A stretch of DNA of 64,000 nt from JAEUMD01 sp937950105. GTDB taxonomy: Bacteria; Pseudomonadota; Alphaproteobacteria; Rhizobiales; Hyphomicrobiaceae. Positions 56,557 to 64,000 of the stretch are shown here, piece by piece (the first letter of the stretch is position 1; each line of letters opens with the position of its first letter). The position numbers were made by a program, and so were the translations under genes. Location: NCBI GenBank assembly GCA_036821845.1, contig DAISIT010000002.1, forward strand, positions 45,852-109,851, in the 5' to 3' direction. The notes beneath the pieces are model-generated. The model did not search any database, was not told the origin of the DNA, and saw only the letters and a list, made by a program, of their open reading frames with translations.

Positions 56557-57440
56557 GTGATCTTGCCGCCGTCGTTTCCGGCGCCCTGGTTCGGATAGGA
56601 CATCGCGAAGTCGGTGCCCGGCATGTGCGGGAAGCCGCCGAAGTTAACCGTGTTGGCGAAGCGATCCCGGCAGGTGGCAAACGTGCGGTCGCAACCCGCT
56701 GTGGCGCTGAACGTGTCGCCGACCACAACCGGCGCGCCCATCGGCAGGGCAATCGCGATCCGTGAGACGCCGGCGCTTGAAGAGTGCGCCTTGATCTCGA
56801 CTGCGAGGCCGTTGTTCACGCCGGAGGTCCAGACCAGTTTGCCGCGCGTGAGCACGCCTGACGCGACGCCGGAAAGGCCGGAGGCGAGGAATTCGAAGCT
56901 ATCCAGAACCTGCGTCACCGCCCCGGTGCCATTGCGCCCCGCCGCGTTGAGATCGATCCCGCAACGCACGTCACCCAAGTCCCAGGCGCAGGAGCGCTGG
57001 AAGATGCGGCCTGCCGGTTGATCGAGCTTGGCAGCGAGGCCACGCAATTCGGCGGAGAAGGCGAGCTTGCCGCGCGCGACTTGTCCCAGATTTCCGGCGC
57101 GCAGAATCACGCGCTGTGCCACGTCCGCCCAGTTCACCAGATAGATCGTGACGGCGGCGTCGTCGTAGCGCCCGCCATGGAGATCGTCCTCGGTGAGCGC
57201 GTCAGACGACAGCGCGCCTTGCACATCGAGGTTCGAGACCGCCAATCCAAGCTGGCCCTCAATCGCCGTCGCGGTGAACCCCGACGCCGCCTTGTAGGTG
57301 ACGGCATCGAAGACGAGATCGCGGTCGAAATCTGTAAAGCCCATCACCACTCCATCGCGTCGGTCCACCCGCCAGCAGCAGCACAGCGTCGTGAGCCCGC
57401 CCGCAACGTGGGTTGCGAGCGCGGGAGGGAGAGTTTTCAT
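56553..57440 (-). CDS. DUF2163 phage tail-tip protein
   Basis: A 295-residue protein of the DUF2163/phage_BR0599 type (GTA gp13): N-terminal TTLCCCWRVDRRDGVVMGFTD in part, SFQRSCAWDLGDVRCGID-like C-rich segment, and C-terminal CDRTFATCRDRFANTVNFGG with HMPG. The conserved Cys residues may hold a metal or cluster, as seen in the GTA hub. Coupled on both sides by ATGA overlaps. Confidence 0.9.
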   Translation of the reverse strand: MKTLPPALATHVAGGLTTLCCCWRVDRRDGVVMGFTDFDRDLVFDAVTYKAASGFTATAIEGQLGLAVSNLDVQGALSSDALTEDDLHGGRYDDAAVTIYLVNWADVAQRVILRAGNLGQVARGKLAFSAELRGLAAKLDQPAGRIFQRSCAWDLGDVRCGIDLNAAGRNGTGAVTQVLDSFEFLASGLSGVASGVLTRGKLVWTSGVNNGLAVEIKAHSSSAGVSRIAIALPMGAPVVVGDTFSATAGCDRTFATCRDRFANTVNFGGFPHMPGTDFAMSYPNQGAGNDGGKIT

Positions 57441-58027
57441 TCGAGGACTTCCACGAGGTCGATATTGTTGACGATCTGCAAGTCCCAGGCGTTCGCCTGA
57501 ACCGGCAGGCTATCGGTGTCGAAGCGGACGGGAACGTCGAACTGGAACGAGGCGGTCGGCGCAGAGCCCGGCGCGGAGGCGAAGGTGATCCGGCCCGTCA
57601 GCGTATCGATTGCGGCAGGCGTAACCGGGCTTCCGGCAATCTTGACAGTAACCGATCCGGCAACCGGCTTGGTGATCGTGCGGACGTGCTCATAGCCTGA
57701 GCGGTTGTAGCGTTTGACGATCTGCCAGACAGTTGGCGTGATCTGCACCATCGCTTGATCGGCAGCGTCGAAATCGTTCCAGTCCTTGAAGCGGAACGAA
57801 TAGGCCCGGCCCTTCACGACATGGAAATGCGCGATTACCGCGGCCATGTCGGCGCGGCTGCGGATGCCGGTCGAGATGTTCCAGCGGCCTCGGGCTTGCG
57901 ACCAGTTGACGTTGCGCTGCTCGGCTCCCGAGGCGAGCGTGACGATCTGTGTTGAGAACCCCGGACCGCCGGTCGCGCCGCGCCCGACCGAGCCGGGGAA
58001 GGCGATATCGAGAAACGGTTGCGGCAC
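57437..58027 (-). CDS. DUF2460 distal tail protein
   Basis: A 196-residue DUF2460 protein (GTA gp12, distal tail/Dit role): FLDIAFPGSVGRGATGGPGF at the start, NWSQARGRWNISTGIRSRAD and HFVVKGRAYSFRFKDWNDF-like segments, C-terminal beta domain. It shares one base with the end of the tape-measure gene. It forms the ring that closes the tail tube and starts the tip. Confidence 0.9.
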   Translation of the reverse strand: MPQPFLDIAFPGSVGRGATGGPGFSTQIVTLASGAEQRNVNWSQARGRWNISTGIRSRADMAAVIAHFHVVKGRAYSFRFKDWNDFDAADQAMVQITPTVWQIVKRYNRSGYEHVRTITKPVAGSVTVKIAGSPVTPAAIDTLTGRITFASAPGSAPTASFQFDVPVRFDTDSLPVQANAWDLQIVNNIDLVEVLE

Positions 58028-61000
58028 TACATTCCCCTCATGCCGGAGCGAACGGCGCGGGCGAGCCCTGCCGCGATCTGGGTGCGGCTGGCATCGAAGG
58101 CGGTCGGGTTCGGCGTCTGGATCGTGACGTTGACGACCGCGCCGCTGGATCGCGGATCGCCGCGTTCATAGGCGCGGGCCTCCTTTCGGTTCAGCACGCG
58201 CTCGCCACGTTGCAGGATCGCCGGCACCTCGTCGGGCTTCAGATAAGCGCCGTCATGGAAGCGCGGCGCGCCCGCAAAGACGTGGAGCGGGACCATGCGG
58301 CCAACACCACCCGCGCCGACCAGACCGCCTTCGTGGAACAGCCGCGAGAAGATGCTGCCGAGGATGCCGCTGCCTTGCCCGAAGGTCGGCAGGTTCGAAC
58401 CGAAAAGCAGGTTCTTCAGGGGATTGAGCAGAGCGAGCTTGATCATCTCGCGGTTCAGATCCTGAAGCGCGAGGCGTCCCGCATCGGCCCATGATTTCCA
58501 GTCGAGTTTGCCTTGCGCCAGAACATCGGCGAAGCGATCGAGCGCGGAGCCGACTGCGGTTTCGATGGCGCGATAGGCCGCGTCCTGCCGCTGAAGCTCC
58601 TGTGTGAGCCGCTCGATCTTGCCGGCGTTTTCGACGATGGCTCGGCCTTCTTCGCTCGCGAGATCGATCCCGCGCGAGCGCAAGCCCTGCTCGGCGCGCA
58701 GCTGGGCAATGATGACCGAGCGCTCGGAGGCGCTTTGGCCGATCAGCCCGATCTGGCGTTGCAGAAGGGTGATCTCGTCCTTTTGGTTTTCGACGGCTTC
58801 GCGGCCGGCGAGTTGCCGGTTGAGTTCGTCGATCCGCCGGGCATTGCCGATGGCGGATTGCCCTTCCGGGCTTGCCGCATCGATCCCGCGCTGGCGCAAT
58901 TGCTGGATGGCGCGGAGGGTGGCCAGTTCTTCCGCGCGCTTGGCGACGGATGCGCCGACAAGCGCGACCTGCCGTTCCAGCAGCGTAATCTCGTCGCGCT
59001 GGTCGCGCAGCTGTTCCTGGCCGCGCAGCGTCCGGTTCAGGCCTTCGATCTGGCGGGCGGAGTCGATGTAGGCGCGGGCTTCCTCGCTCGCGAGATCGAC
59101 GCCGCGGCGGCGAAGCTCCTGTTCGGCGCGCATTACGGCCAGCGCATCGCCGCGCGCCGCGACGGTCGCATTGATCAGCGCCACCTGCCGCGTCAGAAGT
59201 TCGATCTCCCGGCGGCGATCCTCGTTCGCGGAAAGCGTTTGCGCGCGTTCCTGTTCGACGAAGAGCCGACCATAGGCTTCGCGCATCCGCTCAATGATGC
59301 GGGTGAGGGTTTCCTTCGCTTCGCCCTCGGCCAGCGCCTGGGCCGTCAGAAGCGGGCGAAGCGCCTGCTCGACCTGCATCACTTGGCTTGCCTTGGCCGA
59401 AGCCAGCGAGCCAGCGGCGACCGCATCGTTGACGCGCTTCTGGGCGGAGGCTTCCGCCGTCAGATCGGCAACCTGCCGAGCGCCGGTCGCGGCCTGCTCG
59501 GCGATGCGTTCGCGCAGCGCCTGACGGGCGCGGGCTTCGGCATCGATGCCTTCACGCGCCTGTTCGATCACGCCGGTCTTGCGGGCCTCGGCCCGCTCGG
59601 CTGCCGCAGCGCTTTCGAGATAAGCGTTCGCCAAGGCGAGTGTCGCACGAATCGACACCTCGGTGACGGAGGATTGCGAAACAACGGCCTGCGTCGCCGC
59701 ATCGACCGCCGGTCGGAAGCGCGCCAGTTCGGCCGTCACGCGCCGATAGGCGGCTTCTACCTCCGCCACATCGTTGAGCTTCGAGCGCGTCAGCGGATCA
59801 TCGAGCGCCGAGCGCAAGGTCGCCTGTTCACGGCGCAGGCGCTCAAGATCGCGCGCGCCGGGGATGATGTCGCGGGCGGCTTCACCTGCGCGAACCGAAA
59901 GCTCGTTCGCCCGGGCGTCGGCCGCAAGCTGAGCGGCGCGGCGCTGCTGATCGGCAAGCTGCGCTTCGATCTCGGCGATCCGCCGCTCGACCTGCGGCAG
60001 CATCAGCGGCACGGCATTACCGCGGATGTTTTCGCGGAGCCGATCCCGCTGCCACTTCAGGAGATCGAGTTCTTCCGACGGATTGCGGCCATCGACGGCG
60101 CGATCCACCGCCTTGCCGATGGCGTCGAAGGCGTTCGAAGCCTGCCGGGCGACATAATTCCAGGCGCGGCCGAAGGCGTTGGTCGCCTGTTCGGCATCGG
60201 CCAGCGCCGGCACAAGCGCGTTCAGGAGAACCCGCTGCGCTTCGGTGCGGTTGTTCTGATCGACCAGCGTGCGGATATACTGCCGCGTCCGGTCGTCCAG
60301 GAAAGCGAGGCGGGCATTGAGTTCGTCGGCGCCGCGCACCGGATCGGCGAGCGCAGTTGCGAGCTGCTCGGCTCCGGCCTTGGTTTCGACGCCCATCGTG
60401 ACGGCGAAGTTGCGGGCGATGCCGATCGCGCGGCCCATTTCTTGCGCCCCGATCTTGCCGGTGCGGAGGAAGGCGACTTCCATCTCGCGCGCGGCTGTCA
60501 CCGAGACCTTGCCGGTTTCGGCCGCGCTATGGGCGACCCGCTCAAGTTCGGCGGCGGTCGTGCCCGAGGCGCGGCCCGCGCCCATCAGCGCGGTGGTGAC
60601 CGCGCGCGTCGATGCATCGTTCGCCACCCAGGCGGCGGTGAGGCCGACGGCCGCGACGGTGACGCCGGCAACGATCCCGCCGACAACCCCGAGCGCCGAA
60701 CCGAAGGCGGCGAGCGTTCCGCGCAAGCCGCCGAAGGCCTGCGTCACCTGACCGCCCTGCTGCATGAGGATGGTCATCGGCGACATGCCGGTCGACATCG
60801 ACGCCACCACGTCGTTGAACGTGTATTGCAGCGTCAGCAGCTGGTTGCGGGTGAGGCCGGACGCGCCGCCCACTCCCTTGATCGCCTGCGATGTCTGGTC
60901 GAAGCGCTGCTTCGCCAAGCCTTGCGCGGCGGCATGTTCGGCTGACGTGATCGCCCCTCGCTTGGCGAGCGTGGCGTATTCGGCGAGTTCCCGGTTCAGG

Positions 61001-61374
61001 CGGGCCTGCGCTGCGCCGAGCGGATCGATCGCGGCGCGCAGCGCATTCGCCCGAGCCGCGAAGCTTTCCGCGTCCCGCGCCGCTTCCTCGAAGACGCTCG
61101 CCGAGTCGCGGGCGGATTTGCGCGTAGGGCGGTCAACGTTCAGAACGGTGTTGAACCGCTTCTGCGAAGCGTCGGCTTCGCCGGCCATGCGCGCGGCTTC
61201 GGCCAGGCGCTTCAGCCGCGCGACCTCGCGGTCGGTTGCGGCGCCGGAGCGGTCCATCGCCTTTTCAACCGAGCCGAAGGCCGCTTGCCCGGATTGCCCG
61301 ACCTCCTCGAAGGCGCGCTTGATCTCCGCCTTCCCCTCGATGCCGAGGCGGATGGAGACGTTGGTGGCGCTCAT
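58027..61374 (-). CDS. Phage tail tape-measure protein
   Basis: An 1,115-residue, mostly helical protein. The hydrophobic region (about 190-260: GMSPMTILMQQGGQVTQAFGG, then Gly/Ala/Val-rich) is typical of tape measures. Long Arg/Glu/Ala coiled coils occupy about 430-950, including three tandem 72-residue repeats (726-941), and a Gly-rich C-terminus (FHEGGLVGAGG, DEVPAILQRGERVLNRKE) follows. The ATG overlaps the stop of the chaperone T frame. Far longer than GTA gp11, so the particle should have a long tail. Confidence 0.93.
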   Translation of the reverse strand: MSATNVSIRLGIEGKAEIKRAFEEVGQSGQAAFGSVEKAMDRSGAATDREVARLKRLAEAARMAGEADASQKRFNTVLNVDRPTRKSARDSASVFEEAARDAESFAARANALRAAIDPLGAAQARLNRELAEYATLAKRGAITSAEHAAAQGLAKQRFDQTSQAIKGVGGASGLTRNQLLTLQYTFNDVVASMSTGMSPMTILMQQGGQVTQAFGGLRGTLAAFGSALGVVGGIVAGVTVAAVGLTAAWVANDASTRAVTTALMGAGRASGTTAAELERVAHSAAETGKVSVTAAREMEVAFLRTGKIGAQEMGRAIGIARNFAVTMGVETKAGAEQLATALADPVRGADELNARLAFLDDRTRQYIRTLVDQNNRTEAQRVLLNALVPALADAEQATNAFGRAWNYVARQASNAFDAIGKAVDRAVDGRNPSEELDLLKWQRDRLRENIRGNAVPLMLPQVERRIAEIEAQLADQQRRAAQLAADARANELSVRAGEAARDIIPGARDLERLRREQATLRSALDDPLTRSKLNDVAEVEAAYRRVTAELARFRPAVDAATQAVVSQSSVTEVSIRATLALANAYLESAAAAERAEARKTGVIEQAREGIDAEARARQALRERIAEQAATGARQVADLTAEASAQKRVNDAVAAGSLASAKASQVMQVEQALRPLLTAQALAEGEAKETLTRIIERMREAYGRLFVEQERAQTLSANEDRRREIELLTRQVALINATVAARGDALAVMRAEQELRRRGVDLASEEARAYIDSARQIEGLNRTLRGQEQLRDQRDEITLLERQVALVGASVAKRAEELATLRAIQQLRQRGIDAASPEGQSAIGNARRIDELNRQLAGREAVENQKDEITLLQRQIGLIGQSASERSVIIAQLRAEQGLRSRGIDLASEEGRAIVENAGKIERLTQELQRQDAAYRAIETAVGSALDRFADVLAQGKLDWKSWADAGRLALQDLNREMIKLALLNPLKNLLFGSNLPTFGQGSGILGSIFSRLFHEGGLVGAGGVGRMVPLHVFAGAPRFHDGAYLKPDEVPAILQRGERVLNRKEARAYERGDPRSSGAVVNVTIQTPNPTAFDASRTQIAAGLARAVRSGMRGM
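58552..59199 (-). repeat. Three tandem 72-codon repeats in the tape-measure gene
   Basis: Residues 726-797, 798-869 and 870-941 each begin LL-x-RQ-(V/I)-x-L-(I/V), carry a central RG-(V/I)-D-x-AS motif at positions 33-39, and end with an R/K-x-x-x-LNR-type heptad. Copies are diverged at DNA level, so the duplication is old and kept at protein level. Confidence 0.8.
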
Positions 61375-61685
61375 GATGGATCAGTGTTCCGACGATAGGC
61401 GTTGACGACGATGGGTTCGATCTCGGGCAGGACATCAACGAGAAGCGGGTTCAGTGCGCCCATGGCGTGGGCGAGCATCAGGATCGCCCCGAAATCGAGC
61501 GCATAGACGCCACCCATCACCGCGCGAACCTGCCCGGCCGAGCGGCGGACTACTGCCCAAGCCAGCGACCCTTCCGCAGTTGCGGGCTCGTGCTCGACAT
61601 AGGGACAGCCCGAACAGCGCAACGGACAAGCGGCGCAGTAGCTTTCGCCGCCGTCGAAGTGCCATTCGGCCAGGGCGATCAGACG
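61371..61685 (-). CDS. Tail assembly chaperone, T-like frame reached by -1 frameshift
   Basis: Downstream half of a G/GT-type chaperone pair, 104 residues after the shift. It has no ATG or GTG start; the only possible internal start is a TTG at 61622. Read from the slippery site it contains a C-x2-C-x3-C-x2-C cluster (YCAACPLRCSGCPY) whose first two Cys lie upstream of that TTG. It then has a hydrophobic helix (YALDFGAILMLAHAMG). Its TGA overlaps the tape-measure ATG by four bases. Expected product: a 221-residue fusion with the upstream gene. Confidence 0.82.
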   Translation of the reverse strand, partial: RLIALAEWHFDGGESYCAACPLRCSGCPYVEHEPATAEGSLAWAVVRRSAGQVRAVMGGVYALDFGAILMLAHAMGALNPLLVDVLPEIEPIVVNAYRRNTDPS

Positions 61686-62035
61686 TTTTTTTCGTCAAGC
61701 CTCGTCAGCGCAGGGCCGACATAGAGCCGATCGATGGCGTCGAAGGCGGGCCAGAGTTCGAGCAACTGCTCGATGGCCTCCTTGTTTGGATCGATCGGCT
61801 TGCCCTTGGCGTCGCCGATCCCCTCCCAGGCCACAATGCCGGTCTGGGCGAGAGCGCGGGTGAAGGCCGCGCCCGCTTCGATCGTCGCCTGCTCGCCGCC
61901 GGCCTTCAGCGCTTCGCCTGCAGCGCCGCGCGCGATCAGCATCGCGGCGACCGAGACGGGGCGGAATTGGATGCGCACGCCGGGCAGCACATCGAGCCAG
62001 AAGGGTTCGGCTGATACGGGTTCGAGCTTGAGCAT
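61679..62035 (-). CDS. Tail assembly chaperone (G-like)
   Basis: A 118-residue protein between tail tube and tape measure, the fixed position of tail chaperones. It begins MLKLEPVSAEPFWLDVLPGV and is acidic and helical. The final codons are GAA AAA AAC GTC TGA: the heptamer A AAA AAC (61685-61691, minus strand) sits one codon before the stop and allows a -1 shift into the next frame. Ratio of short to long form is normally set by this site. Confidence 0.85.
   Translation of the reverse strand: MLKLEPVSAEPFWLDVLPGVRIQFRPVSVAAMLIARGAAGEALKAGGEQATIEAGAAFTRALAQTGIVAWEGIGDAKGKPIDPNKEAIEQLLELWPAFDAIDRLYVGPALTRLDEKNV
61685..61691 (-). promoter_or_regulatory. Slippery heptamer A AAA AAC for -1 ribosomal frameshift
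   Basis: On the minus strand the zero frame reads GAA AAA AAC GTC TGA. A -1 slip after AAC continues CGT CTG ATC GCC into an open frame of 104 codons that ends at the tape-measure start. The heptamer fits X XXY YYZ exactly. Confidence 0.82.
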
Positions 62036-62077
62036 GGTGGCTCCTTCGGGGTTGGTCGGATTGTGGGGAAGGGAAGA

Positions 62078-63349
62078 TCAGTAGGAGGCCACGTCGTTGG
62101 TCAGAACGACGGTGCAGGTCTTGTTCAGAACGGGATCGAGCGCGGCCTGCCAGGCGAACGGGATCTGAATGCCGCCCGGCCCCTGAATCTGCCGATTGCC
62201 GCGCGGCAGGAACACGCGGTGCGCGGTGAAGAGGAGCGAGCGGCTGGCGTCGATGGTCCAGCCGAAGGCGATCTCGCAGGGCGTGCGGGCGGTGGCCTGA
62301 TCAAGCAGGCTCGTATCCTGAAACCGCGCATTGAGATTGCCCGAGCATTTGACGATGCCGGGATCGATATCGGCGATGCGCCCGTCGGAGCGGATGACTT
62401 CGATCTTTTCGAGGTTGTTCGAATACATCAGTTCGGCCGAGACGATGTTGCCGAGCACCGCGCCGTTTCGGGTTATTGATCCCTGAAACTGGCTGAAGCG
62501 CTCGACATCGAGCGCGGTCGGCGTGCCCGCGCCCGTGGTGATAGCCGTCGCCTCGCCTTGCGCGATCACGTTGACGGTCGCCGACAGAAGCCCGGAGCGT
62601 TGCGCCTGGACGGACAGGCTGTTCGCCCGCGCGCCGTAGTTCATGCCAAAGAACGGTACGTCCGGAAGGCCGACCTCGATCGACATCGACGGCAGGTTCT
62701 GCGTGCCGGAGACGAAGGTGTGGCCGTTCGCCCCGCCGGTGAGTGTCGCGCCCGAGATCGTACCATTCGAGGCGGGCGTGGTTGACGCGGCGATCGTGAA
62801 GCTGTTGCCGCCAAGGCCGAGCGTGTCATGCGTGATCGTCAGCGTGTTGCCGCCGGTCTGGGCATAGGTCGCCGCAGCGACTGCCGGCACAACGCTGGCA
62901 TTGAGGACGGTTACGGCATTGGTCAGCGTCGCGCCGAGATTGGCCCCGATCTGGATCTGGTTGCCGGTCGGTGCAGCAGAAACGAAGGTGAAGGCGGTTC
63001 CAGCGATCGTGATCGTCGCGTTCGCCGCGGGCTGGGCGGAGAACAGGATCGAGCCCCGGGCCGCGACCGACGCGGCGGTCGTCGGGTTGCCGAACAGCGC
63101 CTTAAGCCAGAAGCCGATGTTGCGGTGATCCATCGGAACGACGATGTCGCTTTCGTTCGACACCACGTCATAGGCCGGCGTCAGCGGATCGCGGCCATAG
63201 CCGAGGAGATCGCTCTCGATCAGGGATTGCTCTTCGCCGAGATTGGCCGAGACGAAGGGCAGCTTGCGAAAGCCCGTGCCGGGCGTGACGCCATAGGTGG
63301 CTTCAAACACCGCAGCCATGACGGCGTTGGCGCCGCGTGCGCGTGCCAT
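62078..63349 (-). CDS. Phage major tail (tube) protein
   Basis: A 423-residue beta-rich protein. ATG 63349 has AGGAG seven bases upstream. Residues about 1-90 and 220-423 look like the tube domain (SLIESDLLGYGRDPLTPAYD, FSQFQGSITRNGAVLGNIVSA in part). Between them is a Thr/Ala/Gly-rich segment (about 92-215: ATITIAGTAFTFVSAAPTGN) that looks like an inserted decoration domain. Its place before the chaperones and its size fit a tail-tube subunit with an added external domain. Confidence 0.86.
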   Translation of the reverse strand: MARARGANAVMAAVFEATYGVTPGTGFRKLPFVSANLGEEQSLIESDLLGYGRDPLTPAYDVVSNESDIVVPMDHRNIGFWLKALFGNPTTAASVAARGSILFSAQPAANATITIAGTAFTFVSAAPTGNQIQIGANLGATLTNAVTVLNASVVPAVAAATYAQTGGNTLTITHDTLGLGGNSFTIAASTTPASNGTISGATLTGGANGHTFVSGTQNLPSMSIEVGLPDVPFFGMNYGARANSLSVQAQRSGLLSATVNVIAQGEATAITTGAGTPTALDVERFSQFQGSITRNGAVLGNIVSAELMYSNNLEKIEVIRSDGRIADIDPGIVKCSGNLNARFQDTSLLDQATARTPCEIAFGWTIDASRSLLFTAHRVFLPRGNRQIQGPGGIQIPFAWQAALDPVLNKTCTVVLTNDVASY

Positions 63350-63373
63350 GGGAATACTCCTGTCGTTGTTGGT

Positions 63374-63451
63374 TCAGTTCCAAAGGCCCGAGCGCGGTCG
63401 AAGGGCCGTCGATCAGTTCCAAAGGTCCGAGCGAAGTCGAAGGACCGTCGA
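63374..63451. repeat. Two tandem 39-bp hairpin repeats
   Basis: Units 63374-63412 and 63413-63451, with the first bases of a third (TCAGTTC) at 63452. Each folds into a 5-bp stem with a 13-base loop: GGCCC/GGGCC in the first, GGTCC/GGACC in the second. The difference is a paired C-G to T-A change, so the stem is preserved. The units lie between the tail-terminator gene and the tail-tube ribosome-binding site, and resemble the short intergenic palindromes of sphingomonads. Confidence 0.85.
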
Positions 63452-63886
63452 TCAGTTCAACGGATCGGTCGTCGCGTAGACGGCGAGGATCGCGAGATCG
63501 GCGAAGCGTCCGGGCAAGGCACCGAGCGCTTCGATATCGTCCGTCACCGGCGCTTCGGCTTCGATCCAGTCGCAAAGCCCGCCGAGCGTCCGGTTTCCCA
63601 TGACCGCCGCGCCGATCGCCCCTAGCATGGCGTCCACCACCTGCTCGCGGGTGAGGGTGGCGCTCTCATAGGCGGCGATCTCAAGCGGGATGCGGTGCGA
63701 ATAGAGATAGGTTAGCGGCGAGAGGCTGATTTCCGGATCGCCGGGATCGCCGTCGCGGATCACGACCAACCCGCCGGGCGGAATGCGTTCGGCCTTGGCC
63801 AGATTGCGCTTCACCTCCGCGCCCGGCAGGGCAGCGGCGACAAGCGCCTTCACCGCCGCAAGGACGGTTTCGCGTTTCGAAGCCAT
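63452..63886 (-). CDS. Probable phage tail terminator/minor tail protein
   Basis: A 144-residue protein (start MASKRETVLAAVKALVAAAL; a frame 13 codons longer overlaps the preceding gene) between a neck protein and the tail tube, where siphophages encode the tail terminator. Strands such as SLSPLTYLYSHRIPLEIAAYE resemble the gpU-like fold; assignment is mainly by position. The stop codon lies within the third, partial copy of the 39-bp repeat. Confidence 0.72.
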   Translation of the reverse strand: MASKRETVLAAVKALVAAALPGAEVKRNLAKAERIPPGGLVVIRDGDPGDPEISLSPLTYLYSHRIPLEIAAYESATLTREQVVDAMLGAIGAAVMGNRTLGGLCDWIEAEAPVTDDIEALGALPGRFADLAILAVYATTDPLN

Positions 63887-63899
63887 GGGTGACCAGCTC

Positions 63900-64000
63900 T
63901 CAGGATTGCGGCCAGTGTCGCGCAATCAACGAGGGCACGCGCGCGGCTTGCCGTTTGGCGGCGCTCTCGACATCGAGGCGCTTCTTCAGCGCGACCTGCG
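63900..64000 (-). CDS. Phage neck/head-tail joining protein, C-terminal part only
   Basis: Last 32 residues of a gene continuing past the window edge. The visible part is basic and helical (KKRLDVESAAKRQAARVPS). Its TGA lies 14 bases upstream of the ATG of the terminator-like gene. By position it should be an HK97-gp10-like neck protein; the sequence seen is too short to confirm. Confidence 0.6.
   Translation of the reverse strand, partial: QVALKKRLDVESAAKRQAARVPSLIARHWPQS

Larger units (their letters stand above)
49820..64000 (-). mobile_element. Prophage (siphovirus-like, GTA-type tail tip), left end to beyond window
   Basis: All but one gene lie on the minus strand in the canonical late-gene order of a long-tailed phage: neck protein, tail terminator, tail tube, frameshifted chaperones, tape measure, DUF2460, DUF2163, NlpC/P60, baseplate hub, DUF2793, endolysin and small membrane proteins. 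The left border is inferred from the composition change at about 49,820. Head, replication and integration genes would lie past 64,000. Confidence 0.85.

Noticed and set aside
49820..64000. Interpretation as a gene transfer agent cluster
   Set aside because: Full-length tape measure with repeats, lysis genes in the same unit and an island-like border fit a prophage better, though head and integration genes are not visible.

Overview
The window is GC-rich chromosomal DNA from an alphaproteobacterium, most likely of the order Hyphomicrobiales (Rhizobiales); nothing here fixes the genus. Reasons: the Mrp antiporter operon has subunits A and B fused, nitrate assimilation is laid out as nasT-nasS / nrtABC-nirBD-nasA, the sulfur operon has the DUF2849-cysI-DUF934-cysH-cysD-cysN order, and the initiator tRNA is of the alphaproteobacterial type.

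Layout. 1-6.4 kb: a CBS-domain protein and a six-gene Mrp Na+/H+ antiporter operon. 6.4-17.4 kb: nitrate assimilation. The sensor pair NasT/NasS comes first. It is followed by a 337-bp control region with an NtrC-type dyad, a near-consensus sigma-54 promoter, two ANTAR-type hexaloop hairpins and an intrinsic terminator. Then come an ABC nitrate importer, NAD(P)H nitrite reductase and nitrate reductase. 17.4-20.3 kb (minus strand): a DUF72 protein, a DUF1428 protein, and an ECF sigma factor paired with a YCII/DGPF protein. 20.5-22.1 kb (minus): an Mrp/ApbC ATPase fused to DUF971. 22.5-30.6 kb: assimilatory sulfate reduction headed by a [2Fe-2S] ferredoxin, followed by two TauE/SafE permeases. 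30.7-34.9 kb: small secreted proteins, an L,D-transpeptidase and Ada. 34.9-39.8 kb: PabB/PabC fusion, a GT39 transferase, a DPM-like GT2 and a LABN protein.

At 40,077 lies tRNA-fMet(CAT). From there to about 49.8 kb is a compositionally mosaic surface-polysaccharide island: three glycosyltransferase genes (one a 1,251-residue four-part protein), the ABC exporter Wzm/Wzt and a UDP-GlcNAc 2-epimerase. A sharp AT-to-GC change at about 49.82 kb marks the start of a prophage that runs past the end of the window. Its minus-strand tail module reads, in transcription order: neck protein (partial), tail terminator, tail tube, frameshifted tail chaperones, tape measure, DUF2460, DUF2163, NlpC/P60, GTA-type baseplate hub, DUF2793, lysis genes.

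Most notable observations: (1) the stacked sigma-54/NtrC plus ANTAR/attenuator control of the nitrate operon; (2) a textbook -1 frameshift heptamer A AAA AAC at the end of the tail-chaperone gene, joining it to a start-less second frame that carries a four-cysteine cluster; (3) three tandem 72-residue repeats in the tape-measure protein; (4) two 39-bp hairpin repeats with a compensatory base-pair change in the phage tail operon; (5) the chimeric GT4-coiled coil-GT4-GT2 protein; (6) a ferredoxin leading a sulfite-reductase operon that lacks a flavoprotein subunit.
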